Assembly: GCF_014084025.1 (NCBI RefSeq) | Contig: NZ_CP043682.1 | Coordinates: 275,161-339,160 of the forward strand | Reading direction: 5' to 3' | DNA length: 64,000 bases | Source: Borrelia sp. A-FGy1 | GTDB taxonomy: Bacteria > Spirochaetota > Spirochaetia > Borreliales > Borreliaceae | In this document: positions 28,433 to 38,031 of the stretch, in pieces | How positions within the stretch are numbered: the first letter of the stretch is position 1 | Layout of the letters: each line of letters opens with the position of its first letter | Notes under the pieces: model-generated | Seen by the model: only the letters and a program-made list of their open reading frames with translations | Told to the model about the DNA's origin: nothing | Database searches by the model: none | Translations under genes and position numbers: made by a program

Positions 28433-30139
28433 TTATACATTCTTAAAAATCCATGTTCTAATTAACTTAGCAACATCCTCTGGTTTCTCTCGAGCTAAAA
28501 TCTCAGCATTACTCTGAAGCTCATCTCCCTCTCTAAGCCCACCAACAACATCATCAACCCCAATATCATCCCCATCCACTAATGCTTGCTGTCGTCTTAA
28601 ATGAGCTTGTTTCGCAAGCTCTTCTTCTCTAAGACGTCTTCTTCTTTCAAGTTCTCTAGATACAATAAAAAATATTGTAAGAGCTAATATCAAAAAAGCA
28701 AATACTATGCTTCCCATAAACAAAAAATACCTAAATTTCTCACTAGCAAAGTAATCTTCGTCTATCTTCCTAAACTCATTTAATCTATCAAAAGCAATAT
28801 TCCTAACAGTAATAGAATCTCCTCTCTCTGGCTTATATTCAAAAGAACTTTGCAAAACATCTGTAATCTTTTTCAAAGATTCATCAGAAATAGGCTTATA
28901 CTCTCTTTTACGAATACCATTCTCTATTACAAAATTTCCAGACTCATCATAGACAAAATCCCATATACCATCCACAAAAATACCAAGAGAAACACCCGCA
29001 ATCCTAGCAGGTTCTTTCTCACTTAAGGATTTCTTCTCATTAAGAGCAATGTTCTTAGTCTCCTTAAATTCATTTGATTTACCAATAATATCACTTAAAT
29101 CCTGATACTCAGGGGGAGTATTGCCCTCCTGTCCTGGTGGCCCCCATGGACTATAACCCTGTCCCTGATATTCCCTCTTATGAACCTGAGACGAAATAAC
29201 AGTAGAATCACTGACCTTCCTTGTATTATAAGAAGCTTTAGGATCTTGAGGCTGAAGTTCAATAGGAGCATACTCCTTAGACTCCATAGTTTGACGGGAA
29301 GTATCTAGTTTCACATTAATTCTCGCAATCATAAATCTATCAACAGACAAAACCCTACTTAAAGCAAAATCAATCTCATCTCTCAACATAGATTCATATT
29401 TTAATTTAAGCTTCCTTTCCTTTTCTGCCAAATCAATTCTATCCATCCCATCTAAATTAGAAAAATCATTTAATATATTTCCCTTATTGTCAACAATAGC
29501 AATATTATCTGATTCAAGACCTTCAACAGCATACTGAATCAATTTAACAAGACCCTCTACCTTTTTACGATTAGTAACAATATCAGAACCAGGCTTAGGT
29601 GTAATTCTAACAGAAGCCTTAACAGGTTCTTGAGATTCCTTAAAAAGAGCCTTCTCTGGCATTACAAGATTAATGCTAACAGCATCAACATCATCAAGAG
29701 CTACAATATGCTGTTCAACAGCTCTTGTGATTGATCTTCTAAGATTAATATTTCTTTCAAAATCTGTAATAGTCCATCTGTCAATATCAAAAAGAGACCA
29801 AGGATCCATATGAACAGGGACAAGCTCCTCTCTAACAAGAATAGCTCTCATTCTTTTAGATATATTTTCATCTGTTAAGTGAATTTTTCCATCTGAAGAA
29901 ATAGTATACGTAACATTTTCCCTGTCAAGTCTTTGAATTATTCTATCTAATAAATACTGATCTTTAATTCCAACACCAAAAAGAGCAATACTCTGAGCCT
30001 TGGTAGAAAATCCTACTAAAAAAACAAGCGCAAAAATTACAAATAAAGCAATAATTCCAAAGGCAATTCTTTGAATCATACTAGCCTTTTTAAAAACTGC
30101 TTTTACCGATGTGAAAAATTTAGTAAAAAAATTGCTCAA
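28433..30139 (-). CDS. fliF: FliF MS-ring protein
   Basis: 568 aa. Transmembrane helices lie near residues 22-45 and ~448-472, flanking the periplasmic ring-building motifs. The segment RRSITRAVEQHIVALDDVDAVSINLVMPEKALF is the conserved RBM region. The C-terminal tail AREKPEDVAKLIRTWIFKN is the FliG-binding helix. FliF forms the base on which the export gate and C-ring assemble. It lies between fliE (13 bp gap) and fliG. Confidence 0.97.
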   Translation of the reverse strand: MSNFFTKFFTSVKAVFKKASMIQRIAFGIIALFVIFALVFLVGFSTKAQSIALFGVGIKDQYLLDRIIQRLDRENVTYTISSDGKIHLTDENISKRMRAILVREELVPVHMDPWSLFDIDRWTITDFERNINLRRSITRAVEQHIVALDDVDAVSINLVMPEKALFKESQEPVKASVRITPKPGSDIVTNRKKVEGLVKLIQYAVEGLESDNIAIVDNKGNILNDFSNLDGMDRIDLAEKERKLKLKYESMLRDEIDFALSRVLSVDRFMIARINVKLDTSRQTMESKEYAPIELQPQDPKASYNTRKVSDSTVISSQVHKREYQGQGYSPWGPPGQEGNTPPEYQDLSDIIGKSNEFKETKNIALNEKKSLSEKEPARIAGVSLGIFVDGIWDFVYDESGNFVIENGIRKREYKPISDESLKKITDVLQSSFEYKPERGDSITVRNIAFDRLNEFRKIDEDYFASEKFRYFLFMGSIVFAFLILALTIFFIVSRELERRRRLREEELAKQAHLRRQQALVDGDDIGVDDVVGGLREGDELQSNAEILAREKPEDVAKLIRTWIFKNV

Positions 30140-30152
30140 ACTGTATAGCTCC

Positions 30153-30479
30153 TTAACGAATATTAATTATATCTTGATAAGCTTTAATGCTTCTTTCAAC
30201 AACAGCTTTTGTGATGCTTAAATTCATATTAGCTTTAGCCATTGCGATAACAACATCATGCACATCAATTTTATCTGGTTCTATAATAGACTTCTTCATT
30301 GCTTTATGCACATTTAATTGACTATCATTTACACTAGATATTACATTCAAAATCACATCCTTAAAAGTTTTAGGCATTTCTTTTTTAACATCAAAGCCAG
30401 AAGAATTTAATCCAAAATGTAAAGGATCTTTACGAACTAAATAAAAATTATTATCCACAAAAAAAGAATCAACCCTCAT
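30153..30479 (-). CDS. fliE: FliE rod-base protein
   Basis: 108 aa. The C-terminal half shows the FliE pattern (DVVIAMAKANMNLSITKAVVERSIKAYQDIINI). FliE joins the MS ring and export gate to the rod. The start ATG has AGAGG eight bases upstream. It follows flgC and precedes fliF in the standard flgBC-fliE-fliF order. Confidence 0.95.
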   Translation of the reverse strand: MRVDSFFVDNNFYLVRKDPLHFGLNSSGFDVKKEMPKTFKDVILNVISSVNDSQLNVHKAMKKSIIEPDKIDVHDVVIAMAKANMNLSITKAVVERSIKAYQDIINIR

Positions 30480-30505
30480 TACCTAAACCTCTCAACTTAT
30501 TAATA

Positions 30506-30964
30506 TTAATTTTGCAATATTGATAATGCATTCCTAAACATCGCTTTACTGCTATTAATAACAGTAGAATTTGCTTCATAAGCACGAGAAGCAGAAATCA
30601 TATCTACCATCTCTTCAACTACATTAACATTAGGAAGTTCAACATAACCCTTCCTATCACCAGAATTGATTGCATCAGGATGAGTTGGGTCATATTTCAA
30701 CTTTAAAGGAGCTTTATCCTTTTCAATACCAGCAACTCTAACTCCCTGTCCAATCCCATTATCAAGATACTCAGGCACAAAAGGGCCTTTCCAATATGGA
30801 TTTCTAACTCTTGAAGAAAAAATCACCCGCTGCCTCCTATAAGCTCCCCCATCAGAAGTTCTAGTAGTCTCCACATTTGCAATATTATTTGAAATAACAT
30901 CTATTCTTAATCTTTGCGCTGTTAAGCCCGTTGAAGCAGTATTAATACTTGAAAATAATCCCAT
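30506..30964 (-). CDS. flgC: FlgC proximal rod protein
   Basis: 152 aa. The N-terminal rod signature INTASTGLTAQRLRIDVISNNIANVETT and the C-terminal NVNVVEEMVDMISASRAYEANSTVINSSKAM are both present, matching FlgC in length. It forms part of the proximal rod in the periplasm. AAGGA lies nine bases before the ATG. It is the second gene of the flagellar operon. Confidence 0.96.
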   Translation of the reverse strand: MGLFSSINTASTGLTAQRLRIDVISNNIANVETTRTSDGGAYRRQRVIFSSRVRNPYWKGPFVPEYLDNGIGQGVRVAGIEKDKAPLKLKYDPTHPDAINSGDRKGYVELPNVNVVEEMVDMISASRAYEANSTVINSSKAMFRNALSILQN

Positions 30965-30989
30965 AAATTATATTCCTTAAGATAATAAC

Positions 30990-31397
30990 TTATTTTATTA
31001 CAATATTCACACTTTTAAAATAATGGGCCTGAATATTTGTAAACAAGTTATACATCATTTGATTTTGGATAAGATTTTTGATCTCAGAATCAATATTAAC
31101 ATTATTGCCATTATTATTAAAACTAGATAAATAATCAAGCACTCTGCGTGGTTTAATATCCAAATAACCCAACTCTCTAACATCATCTAAATGTCTTTCA
31201 TCAACTTTTAATAAAGGCAATCTATTTGCTTTTTCATTTAAAAAAGCTCGCTTAAGCTCAGCTTCAAAAGTGACTTTACTTCTCTTAAAATTAGGAGTAT
31301 CTATATTCGCAATATTATCAGATATAACAGCCTGTCTTAAACTAAGAACATCCAAATACCTGTGTGTTAAATCAATTGAATTTTCAAAATTAATCAA
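30990..31397 (-). CDS. flgB: FlgB proximal rod protein
   Basis: 135 aa. The N-terminal SLRQAVISDNIANIDTPNFKRSKVTFEAEL is the rod-protein signature. The start codon is TTG at 31397, supported by AGAGG about eight bases upstream, and no nearby ATG is better placed. This is the first flagellar gene of the operon. In B. burgdorferi a sigma-70 type promoter in front of flgB is well known. Here only 32 bp separate it from hslU, and a TATAAT hexamer (minus strand, 31433-31438) overlaps the end of hslU, but no good -35 accompanies it. Confidence 0.94.
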   Translation of the reverse strand: MINFENSIDLTHRYLDVLSLRQAVISDNIANIDTPNFKRSKVTFEAELKRAFLNEKANRLPLLKVDERHLDDVRELGYLDIKPRRVLDYLSSFNNNGNNVNIDSEIKNLIQNQMMYNLFTNIQAHYFKSVNIVIK

Positions 31398-31428
31398 ACT
31401 AATACCCTCTACCTAAAGTAACCTTTAC

Positions 31429-32769
31429 CTATATTATATAATAATTTAAGTCTTTTTGTTCTTTAATTTCTATTTTTTCATTAACATAGCTCAAGTCTAT
31501 TTCAATTTTTTTTAACTTACTACCAGGTGCTTCAAAAAAAAGATCAGCAAGGACTTTTTCCATAACTCCATGCAATCTTCTTGCACCAAGATTTTCTCCT
31601 TCAAGATTCATATTAAAAGTAAGCTCAGCTATTCTATCAATTGCTTCTTCTCTAAACTCCAAAGTTAAATCATATATTTTAAACATCTCAATATACTGTC
31701 TTATTAAAGAATTTTTTGTTTCTTTTAAAATATTTTTAAAATCATCTATACTTAAACTCTTAAGCTCAACCTTGATTGGAAACCTACCCTGAAGCTCAGG
31801 TATTAAATCAGATGGCTTTGATAAATTAAAAGCTCCTGCTGCAATGAATAAAATATGAGAAGTATCTATTATCCCATATTTTGTATTAACTTTAGATCCC
31901 TCAACAATTGGTAATATATCTCTTTGAACACCCTCTCTAGAAACATCATTCCCACTTCTATTCTTAGTAGCTATCTTATCAATCTCATCAATAAAAATAA
32001 TTCCCATATTCTCTACTCTAGACTTTGCGATCTCTACTATATTCTCATTATCAACTAATTTTTCAAGTTCTTCAGCTAAAATGATTTCTCTAGCTTTTTT
32101 TACTTTAACTTCTCTCCTTTTCTTCCTATCAAATATATTATTAATCAATCCCCCAAGACTCATATCAATCTCTTCAAAATTACCACCAGAAAATATTTCT
32201 ATTGTAGAAACAGGCATTTTGCCTGAAACATAAATATCAATAAGATTATCATCAAGTTCTCCATTTCTTAGCTGCTTTCTAAGCTTATCTCTTACTTTTT
32301 CGCTAGCTTTTCTTTCCTCGTCGTTCTCAGGATTTTCAGGTGATTTAAAAAGTTTATCAATTATTCTATCCTCTACACGCTTACCGGCCTCTTCACGAAC
32401 AGAATTATACATCTCTTCCTTTACCATGCTAACTGCAATACTCATTAAGTCACGAATCATAGATTCAACATCACGTCCAACATAGCCCACTTCAGTATAC
32501 TTTGTTGCCTCAACTTTAATAAAAGGAGCTTTAATGAGCTTTGAAAGTCTCCTAGCAATCTCAGTTTTTCCAATTCCAGTTGAACCAATCATAATAATAT
32601 TTTTAGGCATAACATCGTCTCTTATTTCCTTAGGAAGCCTAGATCTTATATACCTATTAACAAGAGCAATTGAAACTACTTTTTTAGCTTCAGATTGCCC
32701 TATTATATATTTATCTAATTCTGCAACAATCTCTTTAGGAATTATACTTTGATTTTCAAGCTTATCCAT
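31429..32769 (-). CDS. hslU: HslU (ClpY) unfoldase of the HslVU protease
   Basis: 446 aa AAA+ ATPase. The start has IPKEIVAELDKYIIGQSEAKKVV, then Walker A GSTGIGKTEIARRL, the pore motif in KYTEVGYVGRDVES, Walker B GIIFIDEIDKIA and sensor residues further on. It unfolds substrates and feeds them to HslV. The ATG overlaps the hslV stop, so the two are coupled. It lies directly upstream of flgB. Confidence 0.97.
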   Translation of the reverse strand: MDKLENQSIIPKEIVAELDKYIIGQSEAKKVVSIALVNRYIRSRLPKEIRDDVMPKNIIMIGSTGIGKTEIARRLSKLIKAPFIKVEATKYTEVGYVGRDVESMIRDLMSIAVSMVKEEMYNSVREEAGKRVEDRIIDKLFKSPENPENDEERKASEKVRDKLRKQLRNGELDDNLIDIYVSGKMPVSTIEIFSGGNFEEIDMSLGGLINNIFDRKKRREVKVKKAREIILAEELEKLVDNENIVEIAKSRVENMGIIFIDEIDKIATKNRSGNDVSREGVQRDILPIVEGSKVNTKYGIIDTSHILFIAAGAFNLSKPSDLIPELQGRFPIKVELKSLSIDDFKNILKETKNSLIRQYIEMFKIYDLTLEFREEAIDRIAELTFNMNLEGENLGARRLHGVMEKVLADLFFEAPGSKLKKIEIDLSYVNEKIEIKEQKDLNYYII

Positions 32770-33311
32770 TAACCAATCTCCTCAAGAACAATATTTGAAT
32801 TAGTATATATACACACTCTTGCTGCCACCTTCAAAGACTTAAATGCAATATCAGAAGCACTTAACTTTTTATTTTCCATATAAGCAAGGGCAGCTGAATA
32901 TGCATAATTCCCTCCGCTACCTATAGATATAACATCTTCTTCAGGTTCGATAACATCACCCGTACCAGAAATCAATAAAATACTATCAGTAGTAGCTACA
33001 AGCATCATTGCTTCAAGCTTGTGAAGTATCCTATCAGATCTCCAATCCTTTGCAAGATCAACAGCAGCTCTTTTAATATCAATAACTCCATCTTCTCTCG
33101 CCTTAATCTTCTCTTCAAATTTTTCAAAAAGAGTAATAGCATCAGAAGTTGAACCTGCAAATCCTGCTAAAATTTTACCACTAAGTAATTTTCTTATTTT
33201 TATAGCATTAGATTTTAAAACAGTATGCCCAAAAGTTACCTGACCATCTGCTGCTACTACAGTCTTACCTCCTTTCCTTATTGCAATTACCGTAGTCCCT
33301 TTAAAGCTCAT
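32769..33311 (-). CDS. hslV: HslV (ClpQ) peptidase of the HslVU protease
   Basis: 180 aa proteasome-beta-like peptidase. The catalytic threonine lies in MSFKGTTVIAIRK, so about five residues must be removed to expose it, whereas many homologues begin MTT. The motif VAADGQVTFGHTVLK and the GSGGNYAYSAALAY segment are typical. It forms a two-ring dodecamer capped by HslU. It precedes hslU by overlap and follows the broken dprA. Confidence 0.95.
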   Translation of the reverse strand: MSFKGTTVIAIRKGGKTVVAADGQVTFGHTVLKSNAIKIRKLLSGKILAGFAGSTSDAITLFEKFEEKIKAREDGVIDIKRAAVDLAKDWRSDRILHKLEAMMLVATTDSILLISGTGDVIEPEEDVISIGSGGNYAYSAALAYMENKKLSASDIAFKSLKVAARVCIYTNSNIVLEEIG

Positions 33312-33335
33312 ATAACTCCCCCCTATTTAGATATT

Positions 33336-34096
33336 TCATTCAATAAATTCCTTAATAAGGATATTAGATACATCCTTATTCTCAAAATAATTTTCCAGAT
33401 CATAATTATATTAATCCCAAGCTCATTATACTGAGAATCAAATATCTTATAAAGTTCAGCACTCCTTTAACCTCCTGAGCCTACTTTCATATAAAACCTT
33501 AGAACCATCTGCAAAATAATCAACATTGTATAATAAACATTAAGACCAAATTCAAACTCAATATAAACAGTAACTAAAGCTCCAATTTTTACAAGTGCAT
33601 AAGTTACAGAATTATTTCTTTTCGTAAAAAAATTCTGTATTCTCTTATAAGATAAAGTTTCAGTAAAAATCACATATATATTCTAAAACCTAGAGATATA
33701 TTTTCTATTTTGCCTTGGATAAATACTATAAATATCTATTAATATAACAGAATATTTTCTTTCCTTTTTGGATACTCCACTTACTTCACCAACTCGAACT
33801 TCAATATTAACAACTATTATAAATCCAAATATTACTTCAACATGATATTTATCAAGATGAGATGATAACTCTCTAATTTGATTAGACAAAAATTCACTAA
33901 TTCGTTTTGAATCAATAACAGCCCAAGACACAGAAATAGAGTTTGAAAGACTTTCTTTGCAATATCTGCAAAAGTAATTAGAAATACTATCTAAAACTAA
34001 TTTCAAAATATCATCTAAGTAAAAATGATTAAAAATTTCAAATTTTTCTTTACCTTTTAAAAATTTCAAATTATCAAAATAAAGTAATTTAATCAT
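33336..34096 (-). pseudogene. dprA: Broken dprA/smf (DNA processing protein A; BB0297-like)
   Basis: Fragments on the minus strand together make the end of a DprA-like protein in different frames. The first (33683-34096) runs from MIKLLYFDNLKFLKGKEK to IYPRQNRKYISRF, matching the FPRRNRIISGLS motif, then stops. The next (from ~33673) carries KIGALVTVYIEFEFGLNVYY, which corresponds to the SGALVTvxxALEFGRxVyy segment. Further frame changes follow, and the last piece (YDLENYFENKDVSNILIKEF) ends at a stop at 33336-33338. DprA loads RecA on incoming single-stranded DNA in natural transformation. At least three frame breaks make function very unlikely. It sits where B. burgdorferi has the gene labelled smg/smf. 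Confidence 0.82.
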
Positions 34097-34100
34097 GAAG

Positions 34101-34790
34101 TTACTTGAAATTACTTATCACTCTATTAACACCCTCTTGTTGTTCCTTAGTTAAAGCCTTGTTTTTTGCCTTTTCATAATACAACAAAGCATTACTAAAA
34201 TCACCAAGCGAGTAGTAATTAGCCCCTCTTAACATAAAAAATTCAAAGTAATTCTCTCCCATAGCCTCAAGTTTATTTAAATATCCCTTAGCTTCTACTT
34301 GTTTATCAAAATCATAAACATACATATTAGAGAGAGCAAAAATAGCTTCCTTAAAATCATACTTAATAGAAATTGATTTTAAAAAAGAATCTTCAGCAAG
34401 ATTTAAATATTCATAAACCTTTTCTTTATTCTTTATTTCTTTAGTTAAATTATAAGAAGAAACTCCTATATAAAAATGAGATAAATGATTGTTTGGATTA
34501 TATTCCAAATTTTTATTAAAAAACTCAATAGCAGGCCCATATTGTCCAAGTTTGATAAGCTCAAGACCAATTAAGCTAAAAAATCTAGACTTTTTATCAA
34601 TAGAATTTAATATCCTCAAAACATTTTTTTCCTCTCTATTAATAAACTCCTTATAAACTTCAATCTTCTCTAAAGGACCACCCCCTGCTACTTCTATCTC
34701 TCTTATTCTAAGACCAAGATTCATCTTCTCCTTAGCTCCTTCTCCACAAGAGATAACCAAAAATAACAAGACTGGCATAAATCTTTTCAT
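34101..34790 (-). CDS. TPR lipoprotein (BB0298-like)
   Basis: 229 aa. The N-terminus MKRFMPVLLFLVISC has a lipoprotein signal with the cysteine at residue 15. Several TPR units follow (~75-225), such as LIKLGQYGPAIEFFNKNLEYNPNNHLSHFYIGV and YSLGDFSNALLYYEKAK. It should be a membrane-attached periplasmic scaffold. The ATG comes immediately after the ftsZ stop, so it is translated with the division genes. The specific function is unknown. Confidence 0.85.
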   Translation of the reverse strand: MKRFMPVLLFLVISCGEGAKEKMNLGLRIREIEVAGGGPLEKIEVYKEFINREEKNVLRILNSIDKKSRFFSLIGLELIKLGQYGPAIEFFNKNLEYNPNNHLSHFYIGVSSYNLTKEIKNKEKVYEYLNLAEDSFLKSISIKYDFKEAIFALSNMYVYDFDKQVEAKGYLNKLEAMGENYFEFFMLRGANYYSLGDFSNALLYYEKAKNKALTKEQQEGVNRVISNFK

Positions 34791-35987
34791 TTAATCATCA
34801 CTACTTTTTTTGTTTAAATTTCTTAAGAATGTTGGAACATCAATATCATCCTCAAAATAATTAACATTTTTAGATTTTGATATAAAGTTTTCATTTACTC
34901 CATAAGTAGTCCCTATATTACCCTGATTTCCAGACATTAAACTATCAAATTCTCTTGAGCTTAAAGTATTATTCTCAGCCACATCAGATAAGTCTTTTTG
35001 CTTTTTAGAGGAAAATCCAGTAGCAACAACAGTAACATAAATTTCATCATCAAGATTTGAATTAATCGCATGTCCATAAATAACAGTAGCCTCATCATCA
35101 ACACTAGCAGTAATTATTCCCATAATCTCTTCAAGCTCAAGTAATGAGAAATCTTCACCTCCAGTTACATTAACAAGAAGACCCTTAGACCCTTCAATTC
35201 TAACCTCTTCAAGCAAAGGATTACTAATAGCAGAAGTAGCCGCATCAACTGCCCTATTCTCACCTTTGCCATAACCAATTCCCATTAAAGCATCACCTTG
35301 GCCTTGCATAATGCTTTTAACATCAGCAAAATCAATATTAACCTCACCATGCTCAATAATAAGACCAGCAATACCCTGTACACCCATTCTTAAAACATCA
35401 TCTGCTCTTTTAAAGGCGTCTTTTATAGTAGTTCGCTTATCAACAACAGTTAAAAGCTTTTGGTTTGGAATAATAATTAGGGTATCAACAGATTTTCGCA
35501 AATTATTTATTCCCTGATCAGCAAGTCGCATTTTTTTAGGTCCCTCAAACTTAAAAGGTTTAGTAACAACACCAACAGTTAAAATACCAAGTTCTTTTGC
35601 AACCTGTGCAATAACAGGTGCAGCGCCTGTTCCAGTTCCTCCACCCATTCCAGCAGTAATAAAAACCATATCAGCACCTGCTAAATGATTTTTAATAATA
35701 TCAATATCTTCTTCTGCTGCTGCCTGTCCTATTTCAGGTTTTCCACCAGCTCCAAGACCCGCTGTAACCTTAGAACCAAGAGCAATTTTTATTGGAGCAA
35801 TAGAAGTTTGAAGAGCCTGAAGATCAGTATTTGCCACAATAAATTCTACATCTCTTACTCCATACTCAATCATACGGTTAACAGCATTACTACCCCCTCC
35901 ACCTGCACCAATTACCTTAAGAACCGTAGGGTTTGCGGCAGAATCAAATCTCCTTGCATGACTATCAATAATATTATAATCTTTCAT
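34791..35987 (-). CDS. ftsZ: FtsZ cell division GTPase
   Basis: 398 aa from the ATG at 35987 ([14 protein letters not shown]), chosen because GGAGG lies seven bases upstream; a longer frame reaching 36032 would run through this site. The tubulin signature [14 protein letters not shown], the N-terminal [13 protein letters not shown] and the T7 loop region [11 protein letters not shown] are intact. The C-terminal peptide [15 protein letters not shown] matches the FtsA/ZipA-binding tail. It forms the Z ring. It follows ftsA after 20 bp. Confidence 0.97.
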   Translation of the reverse strand: MKDYNIIDSHARRFDSAANPTVLKVIGAGGGGSNAVNRMIEYGVRDVEFIVANTDLQALQTSIAPIKIALGSKVTAGLGAGGKPEIGQAAAEEDIDIIKNHLAGADMVFITAGMGGGTGTGAAPVIAQVAKELGILTVGVVTKPFKFEGPKKMRLADQGINNLRKSVDTLIIIPNQKLLTVVDKRTTIKDAFKRADDVLRMGVQGIAGLIIEHGEVNIDFADVKSIMQGQGDALMGIGYGKGENRAVDAATSAISNPLLEEVRIEGSKGLLVNVTGGEDFSLLELEEIMGIITASVDDEATVIYGHAINSNLDDEIYVTVVATGFSSKKQKDLSDVAENNTLSSREFDSLMSGNQGNIGTTYGVNENFISKSKNVNYFEDDIDVPTFLRNLNKKSSDD

Positions 35988-36007
35988 TAAATTTCCTCCA
36001 TGGCTGG

Positions 36008-37249
36008 TCAAAACCACTCTTTCAAAAACCAACCTTTCAACTTTGAAGATATTTTGTTTTGCTTCTTAGATTTATTATTTATTTTCTTCAATTTATTGAA
36101 TTTTTGCTGTTCATGTCTATAAAGAACAAGACCAAGAGCAGAGGCAAACTTAGGATCGATATATTCCTCCCCTACTCCATTAATATTCATTGGAAATCCT
36201 ATTCTTGATGGATATTTAAATACCTCTTCCATTAAATTAGAAATACCAGGAAATAATGCTCCCCCACCAGTTAAAACAATTCCTCCGTTAATTTTGTTAT
36301 AAAGTCCTCTTTTCATTATTTCAACTTTAATTATTTCAAAAATTTCACCTAACCTTGAATTAATAATAATAGCTAATTCTTTTCTACTCTTCTCCTGGGG
36401 AGGTCTAGTTCCAAGATTAGGAATAATAACACTTTCCATTTGACTCTCAAGTACAGAAATATGAGCAACTCCTGCTGTTATTTTAATATTCTCAGCAACA
36501 TCTTCAGGGACCTTCCATACCTGAGCAATATCAAGAGTTACTCTATTTGCACCAATAGGAACCACACCAGTATAATAAGGAGAGCCATCGATATAAAGAA
36601 TTATATCTGTTGTCCCCTTGCCCATATCAATAAACAGAACCCCCATTTCCCTCTCTTCTTTAGACAAAGTAGAATATGACGATGCCAAACTTCCAAGAAC
36701 AATCTCATCAACAGAAAATCCAGCACGATTTACACATCTAACTAAATTTTGACTTGAAGAGCTAGACCCTGTAATAATATGCACTTCTCCTTCAAGACGA
36801 ATCCCCATCATATCGATTGGATTCTTTATATGAGGAATACCATCTACAATAAATTCCTGAGGAACCACATGTAAAATTTCTCTATCCATAGGAATTACAA
36901 TTGCCTTAGCTGCCTCAATAACACGATCAACATCTTCTTCATCAATTTCCCTAGTTTTCGAATTTATTGCAACAACTCCACGAGAATTAGTGCCTTCGAT
37001 ACTACTACCTGACATAGAAACAGAAAGAGTAGAAATATCACATCCAGAAATAAGCTCAGCAGCTTCAATAGAATTAGAGATTGAATCAAGAGCTGCTTCA
37101 ATGTTTATAAGGACCCCCTTCCTAACACCTCTTGACACACTAGTGCCTATTCCAACTATTTCCAATTGGTTGTTTAAATTTACTTCAGCAACAACAGTAC
37201 AAATCTTTGAAGTTCCAACATCCAATCCCACTATCAAATTCCTAGACAC
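36008..37249 (-). CDS. ftsA: FtsA division actin homologue
   Basis: 413 aa. The actin-fold phosphate-1 motif [13 protein letters not shown], phosphate-2 [14 protein letters not shown] and the adenosine motif [14 protein letters not shown] are present. The C-terminal end [11 protein letters not shown] is an amphipathic membrane-binding helix. It tethers FtsZ to the membrane. The start is GTG with AGGAGA six bases upstream, and it overlaps the ftsQ stop by one base. Confidence 0.96.
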   Translation of the reverse strand: MSRNLIVGLDVGTSKICTVVAEVNLNNQLEIVGIGTSVSRGVRKGVLINIEAALDSISNSIEAAELISGCDISTLSVSMSGSSIEGTNSRGVVAINSKTREIDEEDVDRVIEAAKAIVIPMDREILHVVPQEFIVDGIPHIKNPIDMMGIRLEGEVHIITGSSSSSQNLVRCVNRAGFSVDEIVLGSLASSYSTLSKEEREMGVLFIDMGKGTTDIILYIDGSPYYTGVVPIGANRVTLDIAQVWKVPEDVAENIKITAGVAHISVLESQMESVIIPNLGTRPPQEKSRKELAIIINSRLGEIFEIIKVEIMKRGLYNKINGGIVLTGGGALFPGISNLMEEVFKYPSRIGFPMNINGVGEEYIDPKFASALGLVLYRHEQQKFNKLKKINNKSKKQNKISSKLKGWFLKEWF

Positions 37250-37992
37250 TAATTTTCTCCTAACAAAATGATATCACCACTTCTTAAATCAATAGTACCG
37301 GAGCTCTCTTTAAGTAAATCAGCTATCATTAATACCTTATGCAATGCACCCATTAAGCTCATATCAGCTGTTATTAATATCTTATTATATATATTTTTCA
37401 TATATAAAGTTATCTTGTAATCATAGAAATTCAATTTTAAAAAATTGATCTCTGATATTAAATTATACAAGGTATTCTTATTTATTTTAATATAATTAAG
37501 TTTCTTTATAACAGTAGCCATCCTGTCTTCTAAAAAATCACCAACTTCATTATCATTTAAATTCAATCCACTAACTATGGGCAAATCATAAATTAAGTCT
37601 CTACCTTTTTCTAGTATTACACCATCTGAATCAATAAAATAATAAACAAAGCTACCGTCAATATTCTCATAAGCAGCAACAACTGGAAATCTCTTTTCAA
37701 TATTAATACTAATCTTATTAGGAAATATAAGTTTCACTTTTACATTTTTTATTCTTAAATCTTTCTTAATATTCGCTTCATAAGAATTGACATCAGCTTC
37801 ATAATAATAAGTATTAGGTTTAATACCTGAAATTTTTATTATATCTTTCTTAGAAATATTAATACCATCATTAAAACTAATATATCTAATTAAAAAATAA
37901 GGTGATACAAAAATAATAAAAATAACCTCAAGTAAAATAATAGAAACAATTACATATATATAATTTAATAAAAACTTTTTATAAGCTATCAT
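37249..37992 (-). CDS. ftsQ: FtsQ/DivIB division protein
   Basis: 247 aa. A short cytoplasmic start and one transmembrane helix (~8-32) are followed by a POTRA domain (~34-105, ISFNDGINISKKDIIKISGIKPNTYYYEADVNSYEANI) and an FtsQ-type domain. It connects early and late divisome proteins with FtsL in the periplasm. Conservation is low, but the domain order and position between ftsW and ftsA support the call. Confidence 0.88.
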   Translation of the reverse strand: MIAYKKFLLNYIYVIVSIILLEVIFIIFVSPYFLIRYISFNDGINISKKDIIKISGIKPNTYYYEADVNSYEANIKKDLRIKNVKVKLIFPNKISINIEKRFPVVAAYENIDGSFVYYFIDSDGVILEKGRDLIYDLPIVSGLNLNDNEVGDFLEDRMATVIKKLNYIKINKNTLYNLISEINFLKLNFYDYKITLYMKNIYNKILITADMSLMGALHKVLMIADLLKESSGTIDLRSGDIILLGEN

Positions 37993-38031
37993 AATTTAAA
38001 ATCAAATTAATTTTTATACAAATACCAAAAT

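Noticed and set aside
31433..31438. TATAAT as the promoter of the flagellar operon
   Set aside because: It overlaps the end of hslU and has no acceptable -35 at 16-18 bp; the flgB promoter is likely nearby, but I cannot place it from sequence.
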